Under the pieces are notes generated by a model. It was given only the letters and a program-made list of their open reading frames with translations. It was not told the origin of the DNA and did no database searches. A program made the translations under genes and the position numbers. Shown here piece after piece: positions 8,052-16,444 of a stretch of DNA of 64,000 nt (positions are counted from its first letter, which is position 1; each line of letters begins with the position of its first letter). Source of the stretch: an uncultured Eubacteriales bacterium (GTDB lineage Bacteria > Bacillota > Clostridia > Oscillospirales > Acutalibacteraceae); NCBI GenBank assembly GCA_934476085.1, contig CAKSNE010000002.1, positions 1 to 64,000 of the forward strand. The letters run 5' to 3'.

Positions 8052-9524
8052 ATGCTTAACACAAATTTTGATGAAAAATTTACAAAAGAAGGCTTAACTT
8101 TTGACGATGTATTACTCGTTCCTGCTTATTCACAGGTAATTCCGAGAGATATTGAATTAAAAACAAAACTCTCAAAAAATATTACCCTTAATACTCCGCT
8201 TGTTTCTGCGGCTATGGACACAGTAACTGAATCAAAAATGGCAATCGCTATGGCTCGTGAGGGCGGTATCGGTATTATCCACAAAAATATGTCAATTGAA
8301 AAACAATTTGACGAAATTGATAAGGTTAAGCGTTCGGAAAACGGCGTTATCGTTAATCCGTTTTATCTTTCTCCCGATCATTATGTTTATGATGCTAATG
8401 AGCTTATGGCTAAATATCGCATTTCAGGTGTGCCTATTTGCGAAAACGGTAAATTAGTCGGTATTATTACAAACCGTGATTTAAGATTTATGACTGATTT
8501 TGATATTAAAATCAGCAAGGTTATGACTAAAGATAACCTTATTACTGCTCCTGTCGGCACAACCTTAGAAGAAGCTCAGGAAATTTTAAGACAACATCGT
8601 ATTGAAAAACTTCCTATTGTTGATGATGATTTCAACTTAAAAGGATTAATTACAATTAAAGATATTGAAAAAGCAGTTATGTATCCAAATTCAGCAAGAG
8701 ATAAAAAAGGCAGACTTCTTTGCGGTGCTGCAATCGGTGTTACTGCTAATATGATGGACAGAGTTCGTGCTTGCGTTGACGCTCAGGCTGATGTTCTTTC
8801 ACTCGACTCTGCTCACGGTCATTCACAAAACATTATTGACGCAGTTAAGAAAATCAAAGCTGAATTTCCTGATATTACTCTTATTGCAGGTAATATCGCT
8901 ACTGCCGAAGCAGCTGAAGATTTAATTAAAGCCGGCGCTGACTGTTTAAAAGTCGGTATCGGTCCCGGCTCAATCTGTACAACTCGTATTATTGCCGGTA
9001 TCGGTGTTCCGCAAATTTCTGCAGTATATGATGTTGCTTGTGTTGCTTCAAAATATGATGTTCCTGTTATCGCCGACGGCGGTATTAAATATTCAGGTGA
9101 TATTGTAAAAGCCCTTGCAGCCGGAGCTAACTGTGTAATGCTCGGTTCGCTCTTCGCAGGATGTGCCGAATCACCGGGTGAAATGGAAATTTATCAGGGC
9201 AGAAACTTTAAAGTTTATCGTGGTATGGGCTCAATCGCCGCTATGAACGACGGTTCAAGCGACCGCTACTTCCAGGAGGGTGCTAAAAAATTAGTTCCGG
9301 AAGGCGTTGAAGGTCGTGTGCCTTATAAAGGAACACTTTCTGATACAGTATTCCAATTAGTCGGCGGTATTCGTTCTGGTATGGGTTACTGCGGATGCAA
9401 AACAATTCCGCTTTTACAAACAAATGCGAAATTTGTTAAAATCACAGGTGCAGGCCTCAGAGAATCACACCCACATGATATTTCTATTACAAAAGAAAGC
9501 CCTAACTATTCAACTAAAGCATAA
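8052..9524 (+). CDS. guaB: IMP dehydrogenase
   Basis: It oxidises IMP to XMP with NAD+, the committed step of GMP synthesis. The TIM barrel starts with LTFDDVLLVPAYSQV. Two CBS domains are inserted (about residues 95-205; MTKDNLITAP, RIEKLPIVDDD). The catalytic-loop Cys lies in GPGSICTTR and the flap carries YRGMGS. The length of 490 is standard. The gene is monocistronic, with a consensus promoter and a strong terminator. Confidence 0.97.
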   Translation: MLNTNFDEKFTKEGLTFDDVLLVPAYSQVIPRDIELKTKLSKNITLNTPLVSAAMDTVTESKMAIAMAREGGIGIIHKNMSIEKQFDEIDKVKRSENGVIVNPFYLSPDHYVYDANELMAKYRISGVPICENGKLVGIITNRDLRFMTDFDIKISKVMTKDNLITAPVGTTLEEAQEILRQHRIEKLPIVDDDFNLKGLITIKDIEKAVMYPNSARDKKGRLLCGAAIGVTANMMDRVRACVDAQADVLSLDSAHGHSQNIIDAVKKIKAEFPDITLIAGNIATAEAAEDLIKAGADCLKVGIGPGSICTTRIIAGIGVPQISAVYDVACVASKYDVPVIADGGIKYSGDIVKALAAGANCVMLGSLFAGCAESPGEMEIYQGRNFKVYRGMGSIAAMNDGSSDRYFQEGAKKLVPEGVEGRVPYKGTLSDTVFQLVGGIRSGMGYCGCKTIPLLQTNAKFVKITGAGLRESHPHDISITKESPNYSTKA

Positions 9525-9534
9525 ATTAAACACT

Positions 9535-9568
9535 AAAAAAGCTTGCTGTAAACAGCAAGCTTTTTTTG
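9535..9568 (+). terminator. Terminator after guaB
   Basis: AAAAAAGCTTGCTG pairs with CAGCAAGCTTTTTTT, a strong bidirectional hairpin that can also serve the convergent gene at 9583. Confidence 0.9.
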
Positions 9569-9582
9569 CATAAATTAAATTT

Positions 9583-10335
9583 TTATAGATACTTTGCTCT
9601 TTTTCCTTCGCTTGACAAAACACTCTTTGTATGACGAACGGCATTTTTTAAATAAGGCAACTTTTCAAGCTCGCCGTCAATTTCTCTTTCATAATTTTTC
9701 TCAGAGAACATAATTGTTGCAAAAATCGAATAAACAACTGTAGATGCAACAGCTTCGTCACCGCTGACATAAGCAAGGTTTAAAAGCTCAAAATATTTTG
9801 AAACGTGGCGTTTGTTTCCTTCGTCAAAAACTTTTTTGATAGCTTCAACGCCGTATTTTGAGAAAAAGTCATCATACATAAATTCACCGTATTTTGAAAC
9901 ATTTTCTTTATAAGCGTCTTTATATTCAGGGAACATAGCCAAAAATCTTGCCGAAAAACTTTCAACATCAATTGTATCGGCTTTTTTCTTTTTGCTAGGC
10001 ATTTCTACCTTTTTAATTCCTCTAACTCCGGCTTTAGCGCCGATTTGTTCTAAACAAGAATCGCAAAAATCATTTTTTATAGTTTCTTTATCTCTGTCTT
10101 CTGTATTCTCATCAAACAACCAAGAAGATACTTCGCTCCATTCAACGCCTTTATCTTCTTCTAACTGGGCAGATTTTAAATAAATCAACTTTTTATCTTC
10201 ATTATAATCAACCAAAAACGCTTTTTTGCCGTTTGTTAAATATTCACCTTTTTCAAAGCTTTCTTTTTTAAAACCTTTATCTTTTAAAACATTAAAAATT
10301 CCATCAAAAATAACCTGGTAATTAGCTTTATCCAT
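9583..10335 (-). CDS. Conserved hypothetical cytoplasmic protein
   Basis: The 250-residue soluble protein has no signal peptide or membrane segment. The N-terminal third is an alpha/beta part (VIFDGIFNVLKDKGFKK, KKAFLVDYNEDKKLIYLKS). A lysine-rich linker (PSKKKKAD, about residue 115) follows, then a helical C-terminal half with SKYFELLNLAYVSGDEAVASTVV. I do not recognise a characterised family. It is convergent with guaB and shares its terminator; the start ATG is preceded by GAAAGGAT. Function unknown. Confidence 0.7.
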   Translation of the reverse strand: MDKANYQVIFDGIFNVLKDKGFKKESFEKGEYLTNGKKAFLVDYNEDKKLIYLKSAQLEEDKGVEWSEVSSWLFDENTEDRDKETIKNDFCDSCLEQIGAKAGVRGIKKVEMPSKKKKADTIDVESFSARFLAMFPEYKDAYKENVSKYGEFMYDDFFSKYGVEAIKKVFDEGNKRHVSKYFELLNLAYVSGDEAVASTVVYSIFATIMFSEKNYEREIDGELEKLPYLKNAVRHTKSVLSSEGKRAKYL

Positions 10336-10440
10336 TTTACAAAATCCTTTCAGAAAAATCCGATTTTAATTATTATAACAGATTTTTATCCGTTTGTCAC
10401 TAAAATTATTGTAAAAAATATATTAACATAAATTTTTCGG

Positions 10441-10469
10441 TTGATATTTTTCAAGCCAGCTATTATAAT
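10441..10469 (+). promoter_or_regulatory. Promoter of the lipoprotein-rpe group
   Basis: TTGATA (10441-10446) and TATAAT (10464-10469) are spaced by 17 bp; GAAAGGA follows near 10486 as ribosome-binding site. Confidence 0.75.
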
Positions 10470-10503
10470 ATAAGTATTGTAATAGAAAGGACAAAGAAAT
10501 TAA

Positions 10504-11319
10504 ATGAAACATTTAAGAGTATTATTTTGTATTATAATTTCAGCGGTAATTTTACTAAGCACAACCGCTTGCAAAGGTTCATCTAATGTTTATGATAACA
10601 AAAATTATTTTACTAAAGGCGGTGCGTTAACCGCAAGCCCCAGATTTGCTTATTATAACGACGGCAAAGAAGTTTCTGAATTAGAAGAAATTGATAAAGA
10701 AATTTTTGATGAAGGTGTTAAAGACGACGGAAGCTTTACTATTTACTTCGCTGTTTCAAACAACACCGACTTTGACAGAAAAATAACCTCGCTCAAGGTT
10801 AAAAAAATTCAAACTAAAGACGGAAAAGATATTGTTGAGCCAAGTGAGTTTTCTATGGACAGCGACGTTTATATCGCTTCGGGCGAAACTATGTTAATAC
10901 CTTGTATTTTTGAAAAGGATTTTGTTTTGATGAATGCAAGACTTAAAGACTTGGTTTGTGAAACTACCGTAAGTTATGAAGGATGTGTTGTAAGCGGAAA
11001 AGAACCGCTTGAAAACGCAAACGGATTCGCCTATTCTGTTGCAGAGCTTAAATTCACTTCAACAAACGGTATCGAAGGCAGTTTTTACATTAAAAACAAT
11101 GACAAGTTTGATTCTGCTTTAGGAAAAATTTCATTTGAATTATATACAAACGACGGCAAAAAAATTACTAATAGCCCTGTTGAAATGAATGTTAATCAAA
11201 CAATCGAAGAAGGCGGAGTTGTAAAATTAAAATATGCGGTTTTGCCTGACAATGTTTCAAAAGAAATTGCTGAAAGCAAGCTTTTTGACAGCGTAGAAAT
11301 TAAAGTTACGGAGGAATAA
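10504..11319 (+). CDS. Putative lipoprotein of unknown function
   Basis: A type II signal peptide with lipobox STTAC gives a lipidated Cys at residue 23. The mature protein (about 250 residues) looks like two beta-sandwich halves: each contains a stretch on residual polypeptide stiffness such as FTIYFAVSNNTDFDRKITSL and FYIKNNDKFDSALGKISFEL, reminiscent of DUF4352/DUF5067-type immunoglobulin-like domains. No catalytic motif is visible. It lies 3 bp upstream of rpe and shares its promoter, although no functional link is obvious. Assignment as exported lipoprotein is firm; function is unknown. Confidence 0.8.
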   Translation: MKHLRVLFCIIISAVILLSTTACKGSSNVYDNKNYFTKGGALTASPRFAYYNDGKEVSELEEIDKEIFDEGVKDDGSFTIYFAVSNNTDFDRKITSLKVKKIQTKDGKDIVEPSEFSMDSDVYIASGETMLIPCIFEKDFVLMNARLKDLVCETTVSYEGCVVSGKEPLENANGFAYSVAELKFTSTNGIEGSFYIKNNDKFDSALGKISFELYTNDGKKITNSPVEMNVNQTIEEGGVVKLKYAVLPDNVSKEIAESKLFDSVEIKVTEE

Positions 11320-11322
11320 ATA

Positions 11323-11976
11323 ATGGTTAAATTTTCACCATCAATATTAACAGCTGATTTTGTTCATTTAGGAGATGCAATAGAAGAGTTGGATAATGCA
11401 AAAACCGATATGTTCCATCTTGATGTAATGGACGGAATTTTTGTTCCGAATATTTCAATCGGTATACCTGTTGTTGACTCAATCAGAAAAGCAACTGATA
11501 CTGTTTTAGATGTTCACCTTATGATCGACAGACCGCACCGCTATATTGAGCAGTTTGCAAAAGCCGGCGCCGATATTATAGGATTTCATATCGAAGCAGG
11601 CTCTGATGTTAAAGAAACTATTGACCTTATTCATTCATTCGGTAAAAAAGCTTGCCTTACAATTAAACCAAAAACTCCTGCGAGTGCAGTTTTTGAATAT
11701 TTAAAAATGCTTGATATGGTTTTAGTTATGAGCGTTGAGCCAGGTTTTGGCGGACAAAAATTTATGCCTGAATCACTTGATAAAATTAAAGAAATTCGAG
11801 AAAAAGCACAAGAACTCGGTCTTGATATTGACATTGAAGTAGACGGCGGAATTAATCTTGAAACTGCTCCGTTAGCCGTAAAAGCAGGTGCAAATGTGCT
11901 TGTAACAGGTAATGTTTTGTTCTCGGCTGATGATAAAACAAAACGTTTAGCAGAACTTCGTGAAGTGGTAAAATAA
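11323..11976 (+). CDS. rpe: Ribulose-phosphate 3-epimerase
   Basis: It interconverts ribulose-5-phosphate and xylulose-5-phosphate in the pentose phosphate pathway. The TIM barrel starts FSPSILTADF. It carries HLDVMDGIFVPNISIG (metal-ligand His and catalytic Asp), VHLMIDRPHRYI, MSVEPGFGGQKF and the late catalytic Asp in EVDGGIN. The length of 217 is typical. The GGAGG ribosome-binding site overlaps the end of the preceding lipoprotein gene, so translation is probably coupled. The usual neighbours rsgA and thiN are absent. Confidence 0.96.
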   Translation: MVKFSPSILTADFVHLGDAIEELDNAKTDMFHLDVMDGIFVPNISIGIPVVDSIRKATDTVLDVHLMIDRPHRYIEQFAKAGADIIGFHIEAGSDVKETIDLIHSFGKKACLTIKPKTPASAVFEYLKMLDMVLVMSVEPGFGGQKFMPESLDKIKEIREKAQELGLDIDIEVDGGINLETAPLAVKAGANVLVTGNVLFSADDKTKRLAELREVVK

Positions 11977-11978
11977 TT

Positions 11979-12212
11979 ATGAGTATGCCCTTATTAATTT
12001 GCGATATTGTTGCATTTGCGGTGCTTTCGGCAATAGTTATTTATGTTTTTATATTTTCTTCTAAATTAAAGAAAACCGAAAATCTTGCAGAAAGTGGTCC
12101 GTCAAAAAAACACTTAAATATTTTAATGACTATAATGATTATTGCAATAGTTTTAGTTATTGGTTTAATTATTTTAAATACAATTGTTGCTTTTCTTATT
12201 TTTCTAAAATAA
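11979..12212 (+). CDS. Small two-helix membrane protein
   Basis: The 77-residue protein has two hydrophobic helices (about residues 5-28 and 48-74) joined by a short basic loop (SSKLKKTENLAESGPSKKHL). The gene begins 2 bp after the rpe stop codon, indicating cotranscription, and ends just before a strong terminator. No family is recognised and its role is unknown. Confidence 0.6.
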   Translation: MSMPLLICDIVAFAVLSAIVIYVFIFSSKLKKTENLAESGPSKKHLNILMTIMIIAIVLVIGLIILNTIVAFLIFLK

Positions 12213-12225
12213 AACTAAAAAAAAT

Positions 12226-12271
12226 AAATCCCTATTAAAATGGTTTAAACATTTTAATAGGGATTTTTAAA
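12226..12271. terminator. Long perfect terminator hairpin
   Basis: AAATCCCTATTAAAATG pairs perfectly over 17 bp with its complement ending in GGGATTT, then TTTAAAT. It lies between convergent genes and probably works both ways. Confidence 0.85.
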
Positions 12272-12272
12272 T

Positions 12273-13079
12273 TTAGTCAAGGGTTACTGTTTCACCGGCA
12301 GGGATTTTATAAACCTTACCGTTCTTTGCAATCCAAACATCAATATTAGTAGGATTATAAGCAAATGACTCGTCAACTGAAATATGTAAAGCTCTTTGAG
12401 CCATTATATAATCATAAATTTCAATATTTGTAGCAAACCAAATTTCATCTTTATGCTCGGCCAATCGTTTACAGAGTTCTTCCATATCTTCAAAGCTAAA
12501 ACTATCAGGTCTCGGAAATTCAAATGAATGTCCCCAAATATAAAATAAATTAGATGCCCAAGGACTTTGCAACGAATTTATAAATTCATCGCAGTATTTC
12601 TTTGAATTAGAATGGTGGCAGGTGCCTGTCCATTGCATAAAATCTTTCGGAATTTTAAAATTGCCTGTTTCGCCGGCAGTTCTTGAATAAACTATACCAC
12701 AGCTTTTACAAGCTTTAATAACATCATCATTATATGTACCGTAAGGATAAGCCATTCCACGAACAACATAACCCATGTTTTTTTCAATCAAATTGCGATT
12801 TTCAAGCACTTGGTTGATAACTGTAACATTAGAGCATCTTTCAAGCCAAGGGTGGTTAGACGTGTGAACCGCAACCTCGTGACCTTTGTAAAGGTCTTTC
12901 ATATCACATTCTTTAACGCCCCAACCGCCTTTAATGCTGGATGAATGAACATTAAAAGTTGCTTTCATTCCGTATTTATTAAAAATTTTAACTAATTGAT
13001 AATCTTCAGGCGGTGCATCATCATAACTAAATGTTACAATATGACGCTTTGCATTTTTATAGTAATTAAATTCTATCAT
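12273..13079 (-). CDS. Polysaccharide deacetylase (NodB-homology) family protein
   Basis: The ATG at 13079 is preferred because AGGAG ends nine bases upstream; an in-frame TTG at 13088 abuts that site. The carbohydrate-esterase-4 motifs are present: TFSYDDAPPED (catalytic and metal Asp), EVAVHTSNHPW (metal His pair) and GMAYPYGTYND. No signal peptide is visible, so it is predicted to act in the cytoplasm or leave by another route, unlike peptidoglycan deacetylases. The C-terminal part ends with a small beta module (IWIAKNGKVYKIPAGETVTLD-like). Substrate unknown. It faces the preceding plus-strand group across a terminator. Confidence 0.85.
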   Translation of the reverse strand: MIEFNYYKNAKRHIVTFSYDDAPPEDYQLVKIFNKYGMKATFNVHSSSIKGGWGVKECDMKDLYKGHEVAVHTSNHPWLERCSNVTVINQVLENRNLIEKNMGYVVRGMAYPYGTYNDDVIKACKSCGIVYSRTAGETGNFKIPKDFMQWTGTCHHSNSKKYCDEFINSLQSPWASNLFYIWGHSFEFPRPDSFSFEDMEELCKRLAEHKDEIWFATNIEIYDYIMAQRALHISVDESFAYNPTNIDVWIAKNGKVYKIPAGETVTLD

Positions 13080-13168
13080 TGTTCCCAACTCCTAAAAATA
13101 ACTATAAAATATAATACCACTTTTAGTATTCAAAATCAATTTCATTTTGATTACGAAATTATTTCATT

Positions 13169-13852
13169 TTAATATGGAGCGAGAATTTTTCCGTCTTCGA
13201 CTTTTATTTTTCTCGTTGAATAATCAACCGTTTTTGCATCATGAGTAATTAAAATAACTGTTTTCCCCTGTTCATTTAATGAAACCAGTAAATTCATTAT
13301 CTGTTCTGAGCTGTTTGAGTCAAGGTTGCCTGTTGGCTCATCAGCCAAAATAATTTCAGGATTTGTAACGATTGCACGAGCTATGGCAACGCGTTGTTGT
13401 TGACCGCCGGACAGCTCGCCGGGTTTATGGTTTAAACGGTTTTCGAGTGCAACCGATTTTAACGCTTGTCTTACCTTTTCTTCCCTTTGGTTTTTACCGA
13501 CGCCTAAGTATAAAAGCGGTAATGCTACATTTTCAAAAGCAGATAATGTAGGAATTAAATTAAATTTTTGAAAAACAAAACCGATATTTTCACGCCTTAT
13601 TTTAGAAAGATTTTTTTCTTTCATTTTAACAATATTCTTACCGTTTAAAAAATACTCGCCCTTTGTCGGATAATCAAGGCAACCGATAATATTCATTAGT
13701 GTTGATTTTCCTGAACCGGATGCGCCGATTATTCCTAAAAATTCGCCTTTTTCAACTGATATATTTATGTTTTCAAGTGCTGTAACACTCAAACTTCCGT
13801 TTTGATAAATTTTACTTACATTATCTATTTTTATTAAACTCAAAACTATCAC
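13169..13852 (-). CDS. ABC transporter ATP-binding protein, MacB/LolD-like
   Basis: This is a complete nucleotide-binding subunit: Walker A GASGSGKST, Q-loop FVFQKFNLIP, signature LSGGQQQR, Walker B ILADEPTGNLDS and switch His in LITHDAKTV. The sequence around IGCLDYPTKGEY and the 227-residue length are typical of the MacB/LolD/FtsE group that energises permeases acting on lipoproteins or peptides. Start choice is open between GTG 13852 and TTG 13843 with only a weak ribosome-binding site. No permease gene lies beside it: downstream is the deacetylase and upstream a repeat cluster. It is an orphan in this window. Confidence 0.88.
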   Translation of the reverse strand: MIVLSLIKIDNVSKIYQNGSLSVTALENINISVEKGEFLGIIGASGSGKSTLMNIIGCLDYPTKGEYFLNGKNIVKMKEKNLSKIRRENIGFVFQKFNLIPTLSAFENVALPLLYLGVGKNQREEKVRQALKSVALENRLNHKPGELSGGQQQRVAIARAIVTNPEIILADEPTGNLDSNSSEQIMNLLVSLNEQGKTVILITHDAKTVDYSTRKIKVEDGKILAPY

Positions 13853-13924
13853 CGATTTTATTTTTTACAAAGAAATTTTTATTTATACAAATTAAATAAT
13901 ATCGTTTTTTAAATAATACTGCAA

Positions 13925-14560
13925 CTATGCAAATTTATCCCCCGCTTAAAGCGTGGTCAATATATAATTTATTTTTCACCCGTAGGGCATGACGACTCGG
14001 CACGCCGATAATGTAGCGACCAAATGGATTGTTAGGTTGATGATAAGGAGTTACAAATAAAAGCTTTATTGTAACTTTTATCTTTCATGCACTCAAGCCG
14101 TGCAGGCTGTCCTTTTGTCATTTCACAAAAGGACGAAAAGAAATTCAAGGAGTTCCTTGAAAATCCCGAACGCTTTGTTGTCCGCCCAACGCATTATGAC
14201 CGCACAGCGAACGCAAAAAACAGCCTTTATTGAAAAGCGTCATAATGCTGAAAACAAGCGTGATAAGTTTATCCCACGCATAAAGCGTGGTTACCATATG
14301 CTTATTGTGCACTCGAAAGATGAACGGCGTTTAGCTAAGCCCCCGCCCTACAATGATGAATATGTGATTATGTTGTAACCAGATGAATTGTTAGGGTGAG
14401 TCGGCATACAAATTACAATAAAATTTCATGGGTGCGGAATAAAAAACCCAGTGGGTTCGAAACTGAAATTATCGTCAGTAACCAAACCCCGCTGTTAGGG
14501 TGAGTTTGCTTACAAATTACAATCAAACTTCATGGGAGCGGAACTAAAATAAGCGATTTT
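13925..14560. repeat. Repeat cluster 1 (REP palindromes, hairpin element, two 80-bp units)
   Basis: A mosaic of dispersed repeats fills the gap between the ABC gene and fruR. It holds a REP-like palindrome at 13982-14007 (plus; GTAGGGCA head), the roughly 220-bp hairpin element at 14069-14290, an inverted REP-like palindrome at 14325-14351, and two inverted copies of the roughly 80-bp unit at about 14376-14546. No convincing gene is present; the open frame through 14100-14378 is part of the repeat and recurs at every cluster. Confidence 0.85.
14069..14290 (+). repeat. Hairpin-rich dispersed element, copy 1
   Basis: This is the reference copy of the 200-bp-class element. It contains a perfect 10-bp stem (GTCCTTTTGT, 14109-14118, with ACAAAAGGAC, 14125-14134), an 8-bp stem (TTCAAGGA with TCCTTGAA, 14144-14161), and arms GCATTATGAC and GTCATAATGC about 60 bp apart. 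A 48-codon frame from ATG 14087 is also open. Confidence 0.8.
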
Positions 14561-14644
14561 ACTAAATTCTATGGCTTGTTTTGGTGGAAAATGACGAAAT
14601 TATAAAAAACGATGAATTTTTTTGAAAGTTTTTGAAAGAAATGC

Positions 14645-14673
14645 TTGACATTTTTAAAATATTATGCTACTAT
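14645..14673 (+). promoter_or_regulatory. Promoter of the fru operon
   Basis: TTGACA (14645-14650) and TACTAT (14668-14673) are separated by 17 bp. Downstream, AAACAGTTGTTT at 14714-14725 has 5-bp inverted arms and is a weak candidate operator for the DeoR-type regulator encoded next. Confidence 0.6.
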
Positions 14674-14761
14674 ACAATCAGAAACAGTCATTAACATTCA
14701 AATTTAGTCAAACAAACAGTTGTTTTAATTATAAATTTATTTATCGGGAGCAAAAATAAAA

Positions 14762-15511
14762 ATGTTAACAGAAGAAAGATATCAACAGATTTTAGCTTTA
14801 TTAGATGAAAAACATTCGGTAAGCGTTAATGAATTGGTAGAAACAATCGGCACTTCGGAATCTACAATTCGCCGTGATTTAACTTCTCTTGCAAAAATAG
14901 GAAAACTCAAAAAAGTTCATGGCGGTGCAGTTTCGCTTTATCAAGAAATTATGTCAAATGAACCAAATGTTGAAGAAAAAATGAAACTCAATGCCGATGA
15001 AAAAGAACTAATTGCAAAATATGCGGCAGCAACTATCCGCAAAAATGATTTTGTTTTCATTGACGCAGGCACAACCACAGAAAAAATGATTCCTCATATA
15101 ACCGAAAAAGAAGCAACTTTTGTTACAAACGGTTTCAACCATGCACATTTGCTTGCAAGAAACGGATTCAAGGTTTACTTAACAGGCGGTGAAGTTAAGC
15201 CGACAACCGAAGCAATAGTTGGGGCTTCCTGTGTTGAAACATTAAGCAAATACAACTTTACAAAATGTTTTTTAGGAGTAAACGGAATTTCAGTTGAAAA
15301 CGGGCTTACAACACCTAATGTTGATGAAGCAAGCGTTAAACGTGCTGTAACAGAAAAAAGTTATGTTACATATATTCTTGCTGATCATACAAAATTCGAT
15401 AAAACGGCAGCGGTAACTTTTTCTAATATTGAAAAAGCATGCATAATTACCGACCGTTTGCCAAATAAAAAATATAAGGACTTAACGATTATAAAGGAGG
15501 TTTGTGAATGA
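14762..15511 (+). CDS. fruR: DeoR-family transcriptional regulator of the fructose operon
   Basis: The N-terminal winged helix-turn-helix (RYQQILALLDEKHSVSVNELVE, TSESTIRRDL) is the DeoR signature. The C-terminal sugar-phosphate sensing domain of the phosphosugar-isomerase fold carries DAGTTTEKM, FVTNGFNHA, TGGEVKPTTEAIVG and LGVNGIS. Length 249 is standard. It overlaps fruK by 4 bp and heads the operon, the usual place for the FruR repressor, which is normally released by fructose-1-phosphate. Autoregulation and control of the operon are inferred from position. Confidence 0.92.
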   Translation: MLTEERYQQILALLDEKHSVSVNELVETIGTSESTIRRDLTSLAKIGKLKKVHGGAVSLYQEIMSNEPNVEEKMKLNADEKELIAKYAAATIRKNDFVFIDAGTTTEKMIPHITEKEATFVTNGFNHAHLLARNGFKVYLTGGEVKPTTEAIVGASCVETLSKYNFTKCFLGVNGISVENGLTTPNVDEASVKRAVTEKSYVTYILADHTKFDKTAAVTFSNIEKACIITDRLPNKKYKDLTIIKEVCE

Positions 15512-16416
15512 TTTACACAGTTACATTTAATCCGGCAATTGATTATGTTGTTCATGTTTCACCTTTTGAAGTCGGCAATATTAACAGAAGCGACAAAGAA
15601 ACCGCTTTTTTCGGCGGTAAAGGAATCAATGTCTCGCTTATTTTAAATGAGCTTGGTCTTGAATCTACTGCGCTCGGCTTTATTGCAGGTTTTACAGGCA
15701 AAGCAATCGAACAAGGAATTGCCGACAAAGGTATTAAATCTGATTTTGTTCATCTTAATAAAGGTTTAACCAGAATTAATGTTAAAATTCGTTCAAACGA
15801 AGAAACCGATATAAACGGTATGGGACCTGATATTGAGAAAGAAGAAATCAATAAGCTTTTTGAAAAGCTTGAATCGCTTAAAAAAGGCGATACACTCGTT
15901 TTAGCCGGCAGTATTCCAAACTCATTGCCTTCTGATATTTATGAAAAAATTATGCAACGCTTATTTGATAAAGAAATTAGATTTGTCGTTGACGCAACAA
16001 AAGATTTGCTTTTAAATTCGCTTAAATATAAGCCATTTTTGATAAAACCAAATAACGATGAATTAGGAGAGATTTTTTCTGCTGAAATTAACACTCCGGA
16101 AGATTCATTAAAATATGCTAAAAAGCTTCAAGAAATGGGTGCGGTAAACGTACTTGTTTCAATGGGCGGAAAAGGTGCAGTTTTGCTTGATGAATTCGGC
16201 GATGAATATTATATGCCGGCAATTGAAGGCAAAGTTGTAAATACCGTTGGTGCAGGCGATTCAATGGTAGCAGGCTTTATAGCGGGTGCTACTAAAAAAT
16301 CCGATTATGAATATGCTTTAAAATTAGGAACTGCCGCAGGCAGTGCCACAGCATTCAGCGAAGGACTTGCTGAAAAACCTTTGATCAAAAGATTGTTAGA
16401 AAAAATACAATCTTAG
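15508..16416 (+). CDS. fruK: 1-phosphofructokinase
   Basis: It phosphorylates fructose-1-phosphate, produced by the PTS permease encoded next, to fructose-1,6-bisphosphate. This PfkB/ribokinase-fold enzyme has the N-terminal signature TFNPAIDYVVHV, FFGGKGINVSLILNELG, VLAGSIPNSLP, and the C-terminal anion-hole/catalytic-base motif VNTVGAGDSMVAGFIAG. Length 302 is typical. The start overlaps the fruR stop (ATGA), with GGAGG inside the end of fruR, indicating coupled translation. Confidence 0.96.
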   Translation: MIYTVTFNPAIDYVVHVSPFEVGNINRSDKETAFFGGKGINVSLILNELGLESTALGFIAGFTGKAIEQGIADKGIKSDFVHLNKGLTRINVKIRSNEETDINGMGPDIEKEEINKLFEKLESLKKGDTLVLAGSIPNSLPSDIYEKIMQRLFDKEIRFVVDATKDLLLNSLKYKPFLIKPNNDELGEIFSAEINTPEDSLKYAKKLQEMGAVNVLVSMGGKGAVLLDEFGDEYYMPAIEGKVVNTVGAGDSMVAGFIAGATKKSDYEYALKLGTAAGSATAFSEGLAEKPLIKRLLEKIQS

Positions 16417-16444
16417 AAAATATAAACTTACGGAGGAAAACATT

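Noticed and set aside
14100..14378. 92-codon open frame starting in the hairpin element (also at 30582-30860 and 36466-36651)
   Set aside because: The frame is part of a dispersed repeat found six times; copies differ in length through indels, and there is no consistent ribosome-binding site, so it is not counted as a gene.
13925..14560. CRISPR array
   Set aside because: The repeated units are nested, variable and mixed in orientation, lack constant-length spacers, and no cas gene is near.
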